From: an uncultured Alteromonadaceae bacterium
GTDB lineage: Bacteria; Pseudomonadota; Gammaproteobacteria; Enterobacterales; Alteromonadaceae
Direction of reading: 5' to 3'
Assembly: GCA_938085045.1 (NCBI GenBank)
Contig: CALKGI010000042.1
Coordinates: 1-59,845, forward strand
Length of the DNA stretch: 59,845 nucleotides
Shown: positions 34,321-42,863 of the stretch, in pieces
How the letters are laid out: each line of letters starts with the position of its first letter
How positions within the stretch are numbered: position 1 is the stretch's first letter
The notes under the pieces: model-generated
The model's database searches: none
What the model was told of the DNA's origin: nothing
Seen by the model: the letters and a program-made list of their open reading frames with translations, nothing else
Program-made: the position numbers and the translations under genes

Positions 34321-36054
34321 TTAACCACCTGAGTTCTCCTGACTGATGTCAAACCTCTGATAACGCGATTGCGACAGGTAAATTAACAGCAGTAATTCGC
34401 ACACTAATATAACGCAGGCGGATGTGGCGCCGAGCAGCTTAACCCAGTCGGCGGCTAATGGCAAAATTGACTCGCCGTTGCTGAATATCAAGCGCAAGGC
34501 GTATACCGGCACAACCATCAAAATGGCCAATACGATTGCGCTAACAACGGCTCTAAATGACAGCTGTATTAATTCACCGCCTGTATTGACGCCATAACTG
34601 ACAAAGCTAGGTAAATACAGTGCCCATAGGTTGTGAATGGTGAACCTAGCGGCAATTAAGGCAAACAATACTGGCAGGCCGATGACTGAGGTGAAGATGT
34701 AATTTGCGCTAGCTACTTCGTTTGAATGCAAGTCGGTGGCGATTAGCCCCAAACATACCGAGGCTAAGCAAACTATCGCAAAGGTAATGGATATAGGCAC
34801 CAACATGGTGCCAAACATCAGCTGACGACCGTCAATGGGCATTGATTTGAGTAAGTCCATGTAAGGCATGTCGTGGCGTAATCCACCGCGCAATAACCAG
34901 GGGCCAATGAAAACCATGGTCAAAATTAGGGTGATTAAGATGACCCGTAAGATGTATTGCAACCCCAGACCAAAGGGAAAGAGGCTAGCTATTGGTAGTA
35001 GCAGTACCAAGCCACCTATTAACCAATGTAGTTTGCGAGAACGAAGTGGGGCACTGGCCATGACTGTTTTCCACACCAGCGCTCGGTATTGTGAGCCTAC
35101 AGGGGCGAGTGTTGGGGTTGTACGGCTGCTTTTATTGGTTTTTTTACGCGCCAATACGTCTTTTTTAGTATTGGTCTGGGCACCTGCACCGCTGATGCTC
35201 TGTTCAAAAAAGGCATATGGAAATTTGCGCGTAAAAAACAGCAAACTGGCCACTATCCATACCAACAACGGTAACCATATGGCATTTAAAAACTCAGTTG
35301 TTGACGTCGAAAATGCAGGGGTGACCAACCAGTCAAACGCCTTGGCAACGTTCGCAAAAGCTGGGGTTTGTTGGTATTTTCCAAGGTCTTTAAACAGCTC
35401 TTGCGACTGCATGAAAATTTGTGCGCCTGAGTAACCAATGGCAATAATTACTGTGCTTATGCTCAACCAAGTCACCCATTGAAGTTTGTGCATGGCCATA
35501 TAACTGATGGCGTAGCGGGCGATGACATATAAGGTGATGGTGACGCCAAACGAGACAATAAGGCCGGGTAGCAACCACAAAAATGATTGTTGTTCGAATA
35601 CTATGGTACTGATGATACTGGCAGCAATGGCAATCATCACTCCTTGTTTGAATACGTTGAGCAACTTAAATAGCACCATTTGACGGCGGCTGATGGGCGA
35701 TGAAAAAAATAGCTCGATTTCTGGTTGGCTGAACCTCATGCCTTGTGCAAAACAGTTAAGGCCACCGGCAAAAAGGAATTTGAGCATTAATTCGAGCAAC
35801 ATGGCCAAAAAGAAAATATAGGGTTTACCGAGCACGCCGTTAAAAACTTTATTGAACACATTGGCGGGCAGCAGATTAAAAAGCCATATCCCGACCATAA
35901 CGGTTATTGCCATTGCTAGTAGGTTACGCGGCATTTTGAGTGCATTGATGGCTTGGTGTAATTGGTTTTTGGCGATGGCCGACCAGTATAAAGGCAGGGC
36001 ATCGAGTATTGGGATGGTGTGCTTTATGTTTTTCATTACAAGGGGGTTTTTCAT
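34321..36054 (-). CDS. ABC-2 type exporter permease
   Basis: A 577-residue membrane protein with about twelve hydrophobic segments. Its N-terminal part carries a FAQGMRFSQPEIELFFSSPISRRQMVLFKLLNVFKQG cytoplasmic coupling region characteristic of ABC-2 exporters, followed by a basic loop around residues 285-300 (KKDVLARKKTNKSSRTT). The start overlaps the ATPase stop by one base (TAATG), so the two are coupled. A second in-frame ATG follows six codons later. The exported substrate is unknown. Confidence 0.85.
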   Translation of the reverse strand: MKNPLVMKNIKHTIPILDALPLYWSAIAKNQLHQAINALKMPRNLLAMAITVMVGIWLFNLLPANVFNKVFNGVLGKPYIFFLAMLLELMLKFLFAGGLNCFAQGMRFSQPEIELFFSSPISRRQMVLFKLLNVFKQGVMIAIAASIISTIVFEQQSFLWLLPGLIVSFGVTITLYVIARYAISYMAMHKLQWVTWLSISTVIIAIGYSGAQIFMQSQELFKDLGKYQQTPAFANVAKAFDWLVTPAFSTSTTEFLNAIWLPLLVWIVASLLFFTRKFPYAFFEQSISGAGAQTNTKKDVLARKKTNKSSRTTPTLAPVGSQYRALVWKTVMASAPLRSRKLHWLIGGLVLLLPIASLFPFGLGLQYILRVILITLILTMVFIGPWLLRGGLRHDMPYMDLLKSMPIDGRQLMFGTMLVPISITFAIVCLASVCLGLIATDLHSNEVASANYIFTSVIGLPVLFALIAARFTIHNLWALYLPSFVSYGVNTGGELIQLSFRAVVSAIVLAILMVVPVYALRLIFSNGESILPLAADWVKLLGATSACVILVCELLLLIYLSQSRYQRFDISQENSGG

Positions 36055-36812
36055 TACTCGTTGCCTTGGTGTTCAATCAGTTTGAAGAACAGCGCTTCAA
36101 GGCTTAATTCACCACTAGCTACCCCTAATTGGCTGTGTAACTCGGCCAAAGTACCTTTGGCTACGCACTTTCCTTTATTAAGAATGAATATGTCGTCGCA
36201 AATTTCTTCAATTAAATCGAGTTGATGCGACGAGACAATCACCGCCGCTTTTTGCTGTTTGGCTCGGGACACAATGGCGTTTTTCATGTTGCGAATGCCA
36301 ATAGGGTCTAGACCTGTTAAAGGTTCGTCAAGAAATATTGCCAATGGGTCGTGCAAAAAGCCCATGCAAATGGCCACTTTTTGCTTCATGCCTCGCGAGA
36401 GTGTAGAAGGCAGGTCGTTGGCTTTGTCGGTTAGCTCAAATTGTTTTAACAAAGGCGGGATGCGCTGTTCTATATCGTTCAGTTGATAAATCCGTCCGGC
36501 AAAGCGCAGGTGTTCTTCAACTGTTAGGTAGTCAAATAAATGTGGGGTGTCTGGCACAAAGCAGGATATTTTTTTTGCTTGTATAGCATCAACATCCATG
36601 TTGATTTCGCCAACTTTCACTTCGCCACTGCTGGGCGGAATTATACCAGCCATGCATCTTAATGCGGTGGTTTTACCTGCACCGTTGACACCAACAAAAC
36701 CCAATATACTGCCACTGTCGACCGACAGATTAAGATCATCTAATGCCACAAAATCACCGTAGGCCTTTGAAAGATTTTGACACGAAAAACCTGTAAACGG
36801 GGCTTGAGTCAT
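36054..36812 (-). CDS. ABC transporter ATP-binding protein
   Basis: A 252-residue ATPase: Walker A GVNGAGKTT, signature in the variant form LSRGMKQK (Arg in place of the first Gly), Walker B LAIFLDEPLTGLD and the H-loop SSHQ. It forms an exporter with the overlapping permease. AGGA shortly before the ATG supports the start. The signature variant occurs in ABC-2 exporters. It is divergent from the secreted beta-rich protein gene. Confidence 0.9.
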   Translation of the reverse strand: MTQAPFTGFSCQNLSKAYGDFVALDDLNLSVDSGSILGFVGVNGAGKTTALRCMAGIIPPSSGEVKVGEINMDVDAIQAKKISCFVPDTPHLFDYLTVEEHLRFAGRIYQLNDIEQRIPPLLKQFELTDKANDLPSTLSRGMKQKVAICMGFLHDPLAIFLDEPLTGLDPIGIRNMKNAIVSRAKQQKAAVIVSSHQLDLIEEICDDIFILNKGKCVAKGTLAELHSQLGVASGELSLEALFFKLIEHQGNE

Positions 36813-36994
36813 ACTTTTTCCTTTGTTTTCAAATAAATACCGTGTTTATTGTATCGTAATGTTGACGCCTGTAACGAAAAGATACGCGCCGATACATAAC
36901 CCCACAATTAGCGATACACAACCTGACTACTTAATACAAATTCAGTCCTTAAACTGGTTATACCATCACAACTCAGTTAAACAGGATGAACAAT

Positions 36995-37873
36995 ATGTTG
37001 AGACTTCTTACCTTTTTATTGGTTTTAACCAGCCCTTTTGTTGGGGCTAGCACCAATAAAGCACCAGAGCAATTACAAGAGCAATCACCACAGCAGCGCA
37101 GCGTAAAACTAGAACACTATAAATGGTATGGTCAAACGCCAAAGGCAAAATTGGTGCGAGTTATCAACCCCTTTGGTGCCATAAGCAGTCGCAATACCAG
37201 TTACGATAACATCGAGATATCTGGTGTTATTCAAAAGATAGGCAAGTCGCCCGCACAACACAACATCGAAGTCCGTGATAACAACGGCGTAACCGAGGTT
37301 GTGGTCAGCTATCCGAAGGGCAACAAGAATGCCCAAGGGGAGTTGAGCGGGCGTTTTGACCTTGGTGTTTGGGTGCCAAGTTGGGTGAATGTTGAAATGA
37401 TCACTGACTTTGGCGACATCAAAGTGAAAAAACATACCTCTAACATCACAGCTAAAACAACCAGCGGCAAAATCAAGATTGGCACTACAGGTTTGGTTCA
37501 AGCTCAAAGCGACAGCGGTAATATTTATGTCGATTTATTTGGAGACAAGTTTAAGCAACCCATGCTCGTAAGCTCTAACAAAGGCGATGTTAAGGTCAGC
37601 CTAACTCAAAACGCCCGAATCACAGTGCAAGCCCAGTCAAACCAAGCCATTAAACATAATTTACAAGCGTATCAAGCCATTAAAGTCACCGAGTTGCCAG
37701 GGCACAATTTTAAAGCTGAACTGGCAAAATCTGATCAAACCGCCACTGATTTACAGCTGTCATCAATGCAAGGGCTGTTGAGTGTCACCATCAACAAAGA
37801 AGCAGCCTACAAAGCCAAGCTGGGCGGGCGAGTGTCGAGCGGTGCATCAAAACCCCAAAAAATTGGCGACTGA
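36995..37873 (+). CDS. Secreted beta-rich (DUF4097-like) protein
   Basis: A 292-residue protein with a signal peptide (MLRLLTFLLVLTSPFVGAS). The rest is a repetitive beta pattern typical of DUF4097/adhesin-like solenoids: VEMITDFGDIKVKKHTSNIT, AKTTSGKIKIGTTG, AQSDSGNIYVDLFG, SSNKGDVKVSLTQ. The alternation of G-D/N-I/V-x-V units suggests a right-handed beta helix. The exact role is unknown. ATG 36995 is used because AGGA at 36983-36986 has the right spacing; the ATG at 36986 overlaps it. It precedes the 1184-residue protein by 88 bp. Confidence 0.8.
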   Translation: MLRLLTFLLVLTSPFVGASTNKAPEQLQEQSPQQRSVKLEHYKWYGQTPKAKLVRVINPFGAISSRNTSYDNIEISGVIQKIGKSPAQHNIEVRDNNGVTEVVVSYPKGNKNAQGELSGRFDLGVWVPSWVNVEMITDFGDIKVKKHTSNITAKTTSGKIKIGTTGLVQAQSDSGNIYVDLFGDKFKQPMLVSSNKGDVKVSLTQNARITVQAQSNQAIKHNLQAYQAIKVTELPGHNFKAELAKSDQTATDLQLSSMQGLLSVTINKEAAYKAKLGGRVSSGASKPQKIGD

Positions 37874-37961
37874 GCATAACGCTTTATTTCAGGCGCAAAA
37901 CAATAGCAAAAATCTAAACCTTAGAATTTCAATAAAACGATCACTATACAGAGGAATCAAC

Positions 37962-40900
37962 ATGCAAAATCAAACCCCAAGCGGGGCGTTTTCGCACCAC
38001 AAATTACGCCATAGCATTTCAGCTATTTTAACCGGCACAACGTTAACACTGGCGACAATGGCTGCGGCCAATGCCACGGTCATTAACGACACGGTTAAAA
38101 AGACCATCAGCAAAGGCGACAAAGGCGTGGCCATTGGTAACCCTAGTGTTTTTGAAGGCGACTTGCGTAAAGTCAAACCACCACAAAAATGGCAGCCCGG
38201 CGACGCCGTTAAAGTAGCTAATCCTCGTCATATTCGTGATATTCAAACCATAAAACCGGCGGTAAACAAAGTGGCTGGTGGCACAGACCCACTCCTTAAA
38301 AAACAGTCTAAAGTCACAGCCAATAAATCGACTAACCGCAGTGCCATTACCGAAGTTAACGTTGCAGGTTTGGGTTTTAACGGGGTTAACCCGCCAGATA
38401 CCACAGGCGACATCGGTCTTAAATACTACATTCAGTCAATCAACAGCGGTGGTGGTTCGGTCTTTAATATTTACGACAAAACCGATGGTGCCGTGGTCGC
38501 AGGCCCTTTATCTATGGCAAGCCTAGCTACTGGCGATTGTGCCAATACCATGGGCGACCCTGTTGTATTGTTTGATGAGCAGGCCAAACGCTGGTTGCTG
38601 ACAGAATTCTCAACCCAAGGTGTTAATAAACTTTGTGTATTGGTATCAAAAACAGAAGACCCAGTTGCAGGCGGCTGGTATAGCTACGAATTCCAAGCAC
38701 CGAGCTTCCCAGATTATCCTAAGTACAGCCAAATGGGCGGGGTTTATTATGCCTCTGCCAACGAAAACCAATCTGCCGTTTATGCTTTTGAACGCGAGAA
38801 AATGTTAGCTGGTGAGCCCGCAGCAATGATCCGCCAAGAAGTGCCTACCTTGGCCGGTTTTGGTTTTAACTCTATTACGCCAATTGATGTAGATGGCGAC
38901 AAAATGGCACCAGCTGGCACGCCGGGTATGTTCATTCGCCACCGTGATGATGAGTTGCATAATGCAGGCTCTAACAATGCCGAGAAAGATTACTTAGAAA
39001 TTTGGACGCTAACGCCAGATTTTGCCAATGTTGATAACAGCAAACTTGAAGGTCCGTTTAACATTGAAGTGACTGAGTTTGATTCAAACTTTCGTTGTGA
39101 TGGCCCGGGTTTTGGTTGTTTAGAGCAAAAAGGCACCGCACAAACGTTGGATCCACTGCGCGAAGTGGTGATGTACAAAGGTCAATATCGTCATTTTGAA
39201 GGCCATGAGTCGATTGTTGGTAACTTCATCACCAAAACGGGTGACAATATTGCTGCTGTACGTTGGTTTGAACTGCGCCGCACGGGCGACAGCGATTGGG
39301 CGGTTAATCAAGAAGGTACTTACAGCGAAAATGACAACAAAAACCGTTACATGGGCGCATCTGCAATGGACGGTGACGGTAACATCGCCGTAGCCTACAT
39401 GCTAACAGGTAAAGAACAGTTCCCGAGTTTGGCGTTCAATGGTCGTTATGCCGGTGACGAAGCGGGCACTTTAACTTTTGGCGAGCAAATGCTGATGGAA
39501 GGTGTTGGTGCGATTCAATCTGACCGTGACGGTGACTATTCACAAATGGGTGTTGACCCGGTTGACAACTGTACCATGTGGTTTACTTCTGAATATGGTG
39601 CAGCAGATGGTCAATGGGGCACGCGTGTTACTAGCTTTAAAGTACCAAGTTGTGGCGATCCAAACCCGGGTTTCACTTTGTCGGCGACTAACCTGACTCA
39701 AGAAGTCTGTGCCAATGGCGACATGCAGCCAATTAATGTAAACGCCAGTGGTTACAACGATTTTAGCGCCGACATTAAGTTGAGCTTTATTAATTTGCCA
39801 GACGGCATTACCGGCAGCTTCAGCGCCGACACCATCAAACCGGGTGTGGCAACAGTGGCTAATATCTCGATTGCACAAGACACCACAGCTGGTGATTACC
39901 GCTTAGAAGTGATGGGCAAAAGTGATGGTGCTAAAGACCGTTCTTTCTTCTCAAAACTAAAATTGATGGACACAACATCAACAGCAACCTTGGTTCAACC
40001 GGCTGATAACGCCCTTAAAGTGGCTTTGTATCCAACCTTTAACTGGGATGGTGATGGTCGTGCATCAGTTTACGTAATTGAAGTGGCGACAGATGCTGAG
40101 TTTAGCAATATTGTTGCTCATTCAGAGGTTTCTGGCGGTAATAGCTATCGTCCGTCAGAGCATTTGGCGCAAGAAACCGTTTATTACTGGCGTGTAAAGT
40201 CTAACAATTCATGTGGTGAAAAACTCTCGGCTGTTGGTAAATTTACAACTGGCTCTGAAAAAGACGGTGCTACAGCACTGACAAAAGACGCCACTAGTGA
40301 AGCGTTTTCTGGCGAAACTAATACGCAAAGCTTCTTTTACATTGATGTGCCTGAAGGTGTTAGCGACTTGAAATTCACTGTAGTTGCCGATAATGGCGAT
40401 GCTGATTTGTACGTGTCAAAAGACATTCGCCCACAGGCTGGCGCCGAAATTTTGTGTTTGTCTGAATCTCCAACCAGTGAAGAGAGCTGTACGGTTGAAG
40501 GCGATGTTCAGGGTACATACTTTGCTTTGGTTAACGCATACGACACATTCAGTGGTGCAACAATCACAGCGACATATACGGGTGGCGTTTCTGGTCCGGC
40601 TATCACGGGTCAAAAAGATTTAAGCGTGACTGAAGATACCGCACTTGAAATTACACCTACTGATTTGACCGTTGAAGATGCTAACTACCCAACAGGGTTT
40701 ACTATGGTGTTATTAGCTGGTGAAAACTATAGCTTTGATGGCAGTACGGTGACGCCTGCAACCGATTTTTACGGTGAATTGAGTGTTAACGTAAAAGTGA
40801 ACGATGGTTCGCTTGACAGTGCGGTATATGAGTTGAAGATTCAGGTGATTGGTGTGAACGATGCGCCAGTGATAGCAGCAACTGAAGCTGTCACGGTCGA

Positions 40901-41516
40901 CGAAGATATGGGCTGGACGCTTGACGCATCACGTATCACGGTTGTAGACAGTGATTCAACTGACTTTACTTATACTTTGCAAGCGGGCGACCATTACACC
41001 GTCGAAGGCGACACGGTTGTAAAACCTGAAGCGAACTACAATGGCGCGTTAAGTGTTGGCGTAACGGTAAATGATGGCCATGTTGATAGTGCGCCAAGTA
41101 GCATTCAAATCACGGTTAATCCGGTGAATGATGCACCAACGCTGGTTAACGACACTGCAACGGTTAAAGCCGACAGTAGCGCAAACGTTATCAACGTATT
41201 GGGCAACGACAGCGATGTTGACGAAGGCGATACAATCACGCTCGAATCAATTGCGTACACAGGCACTGGTACTGCAACAATTGCTGGTAGCAACATTAGC
41301 TATACACCGGCAGCCGGTTTCAAAGGGACTGAAACGATTGAATACACTGCTAAAGATTCGGCCGGTGCAGTCAAAACAGCCAGTGTGACAGTCACCGTTG
41401 AAGACACCACTAACCATGTTCAACTGAGCAGCGGTGGTGGTAGTATGTCAGGGTTTGTTTACCTGATGTTGTTGCCATTGGTTGCGATAAGACGTCGTTT
41501 TAAAATCCGTAAATAA
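37962..41516 (+). CDS. Large secreted multidomain protein with PPC, Ig/cadherin-like repeats and GlyGly-CTERM tail
   Basis: The product is 1184 residues, from ATG 37962 (GAGG 7 bases upstream); the longer frame from 37782 overlaps the previous gene. There is a signal-like N-terminus (cleavage near MAAANA). Residues about 120-570 form an unrecognised, possibly beta-propeller region (GLGFNGVNPPDTTGDIG, SQMGGVYYASANENQS). Two beta-sandwich domains follow (about 573-667 and 670-765), then a PPC domain (about 786-873) with SFFYIDVPEG..DADLYVS, and then three cadherin/VCBS-like units with VNDAP linkers (about 880-1146). The GlyGly-CTERM tail is SSGGGSMSG, a hydrophobic helix and IRRRFKIRK. It is probably type II secreted and surface attached, perhaps for adhesion or polymer binding. 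No catalytic motif was recognised. Confidence 0.85.
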   Translation: MQNQTPSGAFSHHKLRHSISAILTGTTLTLATMAAANATVINDTVKKTISKGDKGVAIGNPSVFEGDLRKVKPPQKWQPGDAVKVANPRHIRDIQTIKPAVNKVAGGTDPLLKKQSKVTANKSTNRSAITEVNVAGLGFNGVNPPDTTGDIGLKYYIQSINSGGGSVFNIYDKTDGAVVAGPLSMASLATGDCANTMGDPVVLFDEQAKRWLLTEFSTQGVNKLCVLVSKTEDPVAGGWYSYEFQAPSFPDYPKYSQMGGVYYASANENQSAVYAFEREKMLAGEPAAMIRQEVPTLAGFGFNSITPIDVDGDKMAPAGTPGMFIRHRDDELHNAGSNNAEKDYLEIWTLTPDFANVDNSKLEGPFNIEVTEFDSNFRCDGPGFGCLEQKGTAQTLDPLREVVMYKGQYRHFEGHESIVGNFITKTGDNIAAVRWFELRRTGDSDWAVNQEGTYSENDNKNRYMGASAMDGDGNIAVAYMLTGKEQFPSLAFNGRYAGDEAGTLTFGEQMLMEGVGAIQSDRDGDYSQMGVDPVDNCTMWFTSEYGAADGQWGTRVTSFKVPSCGDPNPGFTLSATNLTQEVCANGDMQPINVNASGYNDFSADIKLSFINLPDGITGSFSADTIKPGVATVANISIAQDTTAGDYRLEVMGKSDGAKDRSFFSKLKLMDTTSTATLVQPADNALKVALYPTFNWDGDGRASVYVIEVATDAEFSNIVAHSEVSGGNSYRPSEHLAQETVYYWRVKSNNSCGEKLSAVGKFTTGSEKDGATALTKDATSEAFSGETNTQSFFYIDVPEGVSDLKFTVVADNGDADLYVSKDIRPQAGAEILCLSESPTSEESCTVEGDVQGTYFALVNAYDTFSGATITATYTGGVSGPAITGQKDLSVTEDTALEITPTDLTVEDANYPTGFTMVLLAGENYSFDGSTVTPATDFYGELSVNVKVNDGSLDSAVYELKIQVIGVNDAPVIAATEAVTVDEDMGWTLDASRITVVDSDSTDFTYTLQAGDHYTVEGDTVVKPEANYNGALSVGVTVNDGHVDSAPSSIQITVNPVNDAPTLVNDTATVKADSSANVINVLGNDSDVDEGDTITLESIAYTGTGTATIAGSNISYTPAAGFKGTETIEYTAKDSAGAVKTASVTVTVEDTTNHVQLSSGGGSMSGFVYLMLLPLVAIRRRFKIRK

Positions 41517-41530
41517 CGCACGTTAACAAG

Positions 41531-41597
41531 CGAGGTTGAAACCTCGCCTACGCCAGCTTTGTTCAGTGGCGTAGGCGAGGCTTCAACCTCGTTTTTT
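41531..41597. repeat. REP-like hairpin that probably terminates the 1184-residue protein gene
   Basis: Arms of 25 bp (41531-41555 and 41567-41591), starting CGAGGTTGAA and ending TTCAACCTCG, pair with one wobble. The loop is 11 bp and the right arm is followed directly by six Ts. It lies 15 bases after the stop codon and has the form of a strong intrinsic terminator, while its size and GTAGGCGAGG core match the intergenic repeat group. Confidence 0.8.
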
Positions 41598-41670
41598 GCT
41601 TTTAGTTTGCCCCTATTGCAATCAACAGATATAGTTAAGCTAAATCCAATAATAACAATTCAAGCTGTTT

Positions 41671-42621
41671 ATGACCGTCAAACACAGAATTCCAATGACC
41701 CCCTCAAAGCGCTATCAAAAAGATTTGATTGAGCAAAAATACATCGATTTAACCATCACCTATGAGCGAATGAAGCTCAAACCAGATATCACCACAAAGT
41801 TCGCAGACATCATCGCAATTATCGAAGGCCGATTAGACCCCGAAGTTGAGCATAGCTGGGACAATGCCAACGTCATCGAACAGTCTTTGGCACCGCTGTA
41901 TAATGAGGTTGAGTTAGACAGTGAAATTAACCTAAACATGCTAGAAGCCAAGCGGCGTTTGACTGGCGAAAATAGTGATTTTTTTGATACTGAGCACCAA
42001 AAATTACTCAACGCAGAATATTTAGACGAACAAGCCGTTAAAGACGGCAAGTTAAACCTGTTGTGCAACCTCTACAAAAAACTGCAAGTCAGTTATGACC
42101 TTGAAGTTCAGAAAAAACACGCACTGTCGGCCATTAGGGTTTCAACCAGTGTTGCGTTTTTGCTGTCTATTTTCATGTTTTTTACCATGGACAACATGCG
42201 TTTACTTAAACTGGTCATGCTTGTTGAAACCAACATGAAAACCGAGTTTATTGTCTCGGCTTTATCGGCGGGCTGGATGGGCGCGTGTTTTAGTATGTTG
42301 TTAGGACTCAAGGGCAATATTCAGCAGCAATCTTTGTCAGCATTAAACGCGATGAATCGCATAGATAATCTGATTTCGCGCTCACTTATTGGCAGCGTCA
42401 GCGGCTTGCTGATATTTTACGCCTTCGAAGCGAGTTTTTTGCAAGGCGCGATGTTCCCTGAGCTGGTGTTTAATAGCGCAGGTGTTTTTATCTCCGATGA
42501 CAACACAGTGAACAAAGCCCACGCCACGCTGGTGTTTTGGGCATTCCTCGCCGGTTTTTCTGAGAAGTTTGTGCCAAACCTGTTGACCAAGGCCGAGAGT
42601 AAGGCGGAGGAGGGGAGTTAG
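41671..42621 (+). CDS. Unrecognised membrane protein with long N-terminal cytoplasmic helix region
   Basis: A 316-residue protein. Residues 1-150 are soluble, charged and helical (ending LYKKLQVSYDLEVQKKHALS). Four transmembrane helices follow, at about 155-175, 190-212, 238-258 and 278-298. The C-terminus is short and acidic. No family is known to me. The ATG at 41671 is kept, but ATG 41695 is also possible and neither has a clear Shine-Dalgarno. It lies between the REP terminator and the Fic operator array and is probably an independent gene. Confidence 0.65.
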   Translation: MTVKHRIPMTPSKRYQKDLIEQKYIDLTITYERMKLKPDITTKFADIIAIIEGRLDPEVEHSWDNANVIEQSLAPLYNEVELDSEINLNMLEAKRRLTGENSDFFDTEHQKLLNAEYLDEQAVKDGKLNLLCNLYKKLQVSYDLEVQKKHALSAIRVSTSVAFLLSIFMFFTMDNMRLLKLVMLVETNMKTEFIVSALSAGWMGACFSMLLGLKGNIQQQSLSALNAMNRIDNLISRSLIGSVSGLLIFYAFEASFLQGAMFPELVFNSAGVFISDDNTVNKAHATLVFWAFLAGFSEKFVPNLLTKAESKAEEGS

Positions 42622-42676
42622 TCTTGCTTATTTTTCATAGGTTCTTAAGCTGGCTTAACATTAAATGTGCCATCTA

Positions 42677-42819
42677 CTCAAAACAGCCTGTTTTTTGAGC
42701 TTGTGTTGATTTAACTTCTCAAAAAAGGCCATTTTTGAGAAGTTAACAGATGAGCTTCTCAAAAAATGCTATTATTGAGAAGGTCATCATTAAACTTCTC
42801 AATAAATGCGATTGTTGAG
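42677..42819. promoter_or_regulatory. Four-unit inverted-repeat operator array upstream of fic
   Basis: Four dyads with the core CTCAA..TTGAG lie at 42677-42699, 42718-42739, 42758-42779 and 42798-42819. The centres are 40-40.5 bp apart. The second extends to 15-bp perfect arms (TTAACTTCTCAAAAA at 42711-42725 and its complement at 42732-42746). Units 3 and 4 share the outer CTTCTCAA..TTGAGAA. The array ends 44 bp before the fic start and fills most of the 242-bp gap, so a dimeric DNA-binding protein should bind it cooperatively. The winged-helix end of Fic itself is a candidate. Confidence 0.85.
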
Positions 42820-42863
42820 AAATAAAATCCGCCAACGAAGGTTCAATATAGGAAATTGTCACT

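Noticed and set aside
34868..35434. 188-residue plus-strand frame
   Set aside because: It is antisense to the ABC permease and has no membrane or domain pattern; a shadow frame.
37782..37961. 60-residue N-terminal extension of the GlyGly-CTERM protein
   Set aside because: It overlaps the preceding gene in another frame; the ATG at 37962 has a good GAGG and a signal peptide follows directly.
42677..42819. CRISPR-like array
   Set aside because: The units are inverted repeats with nearly identical sequence and no unique spacers, and no cas genes are near; they are operators.
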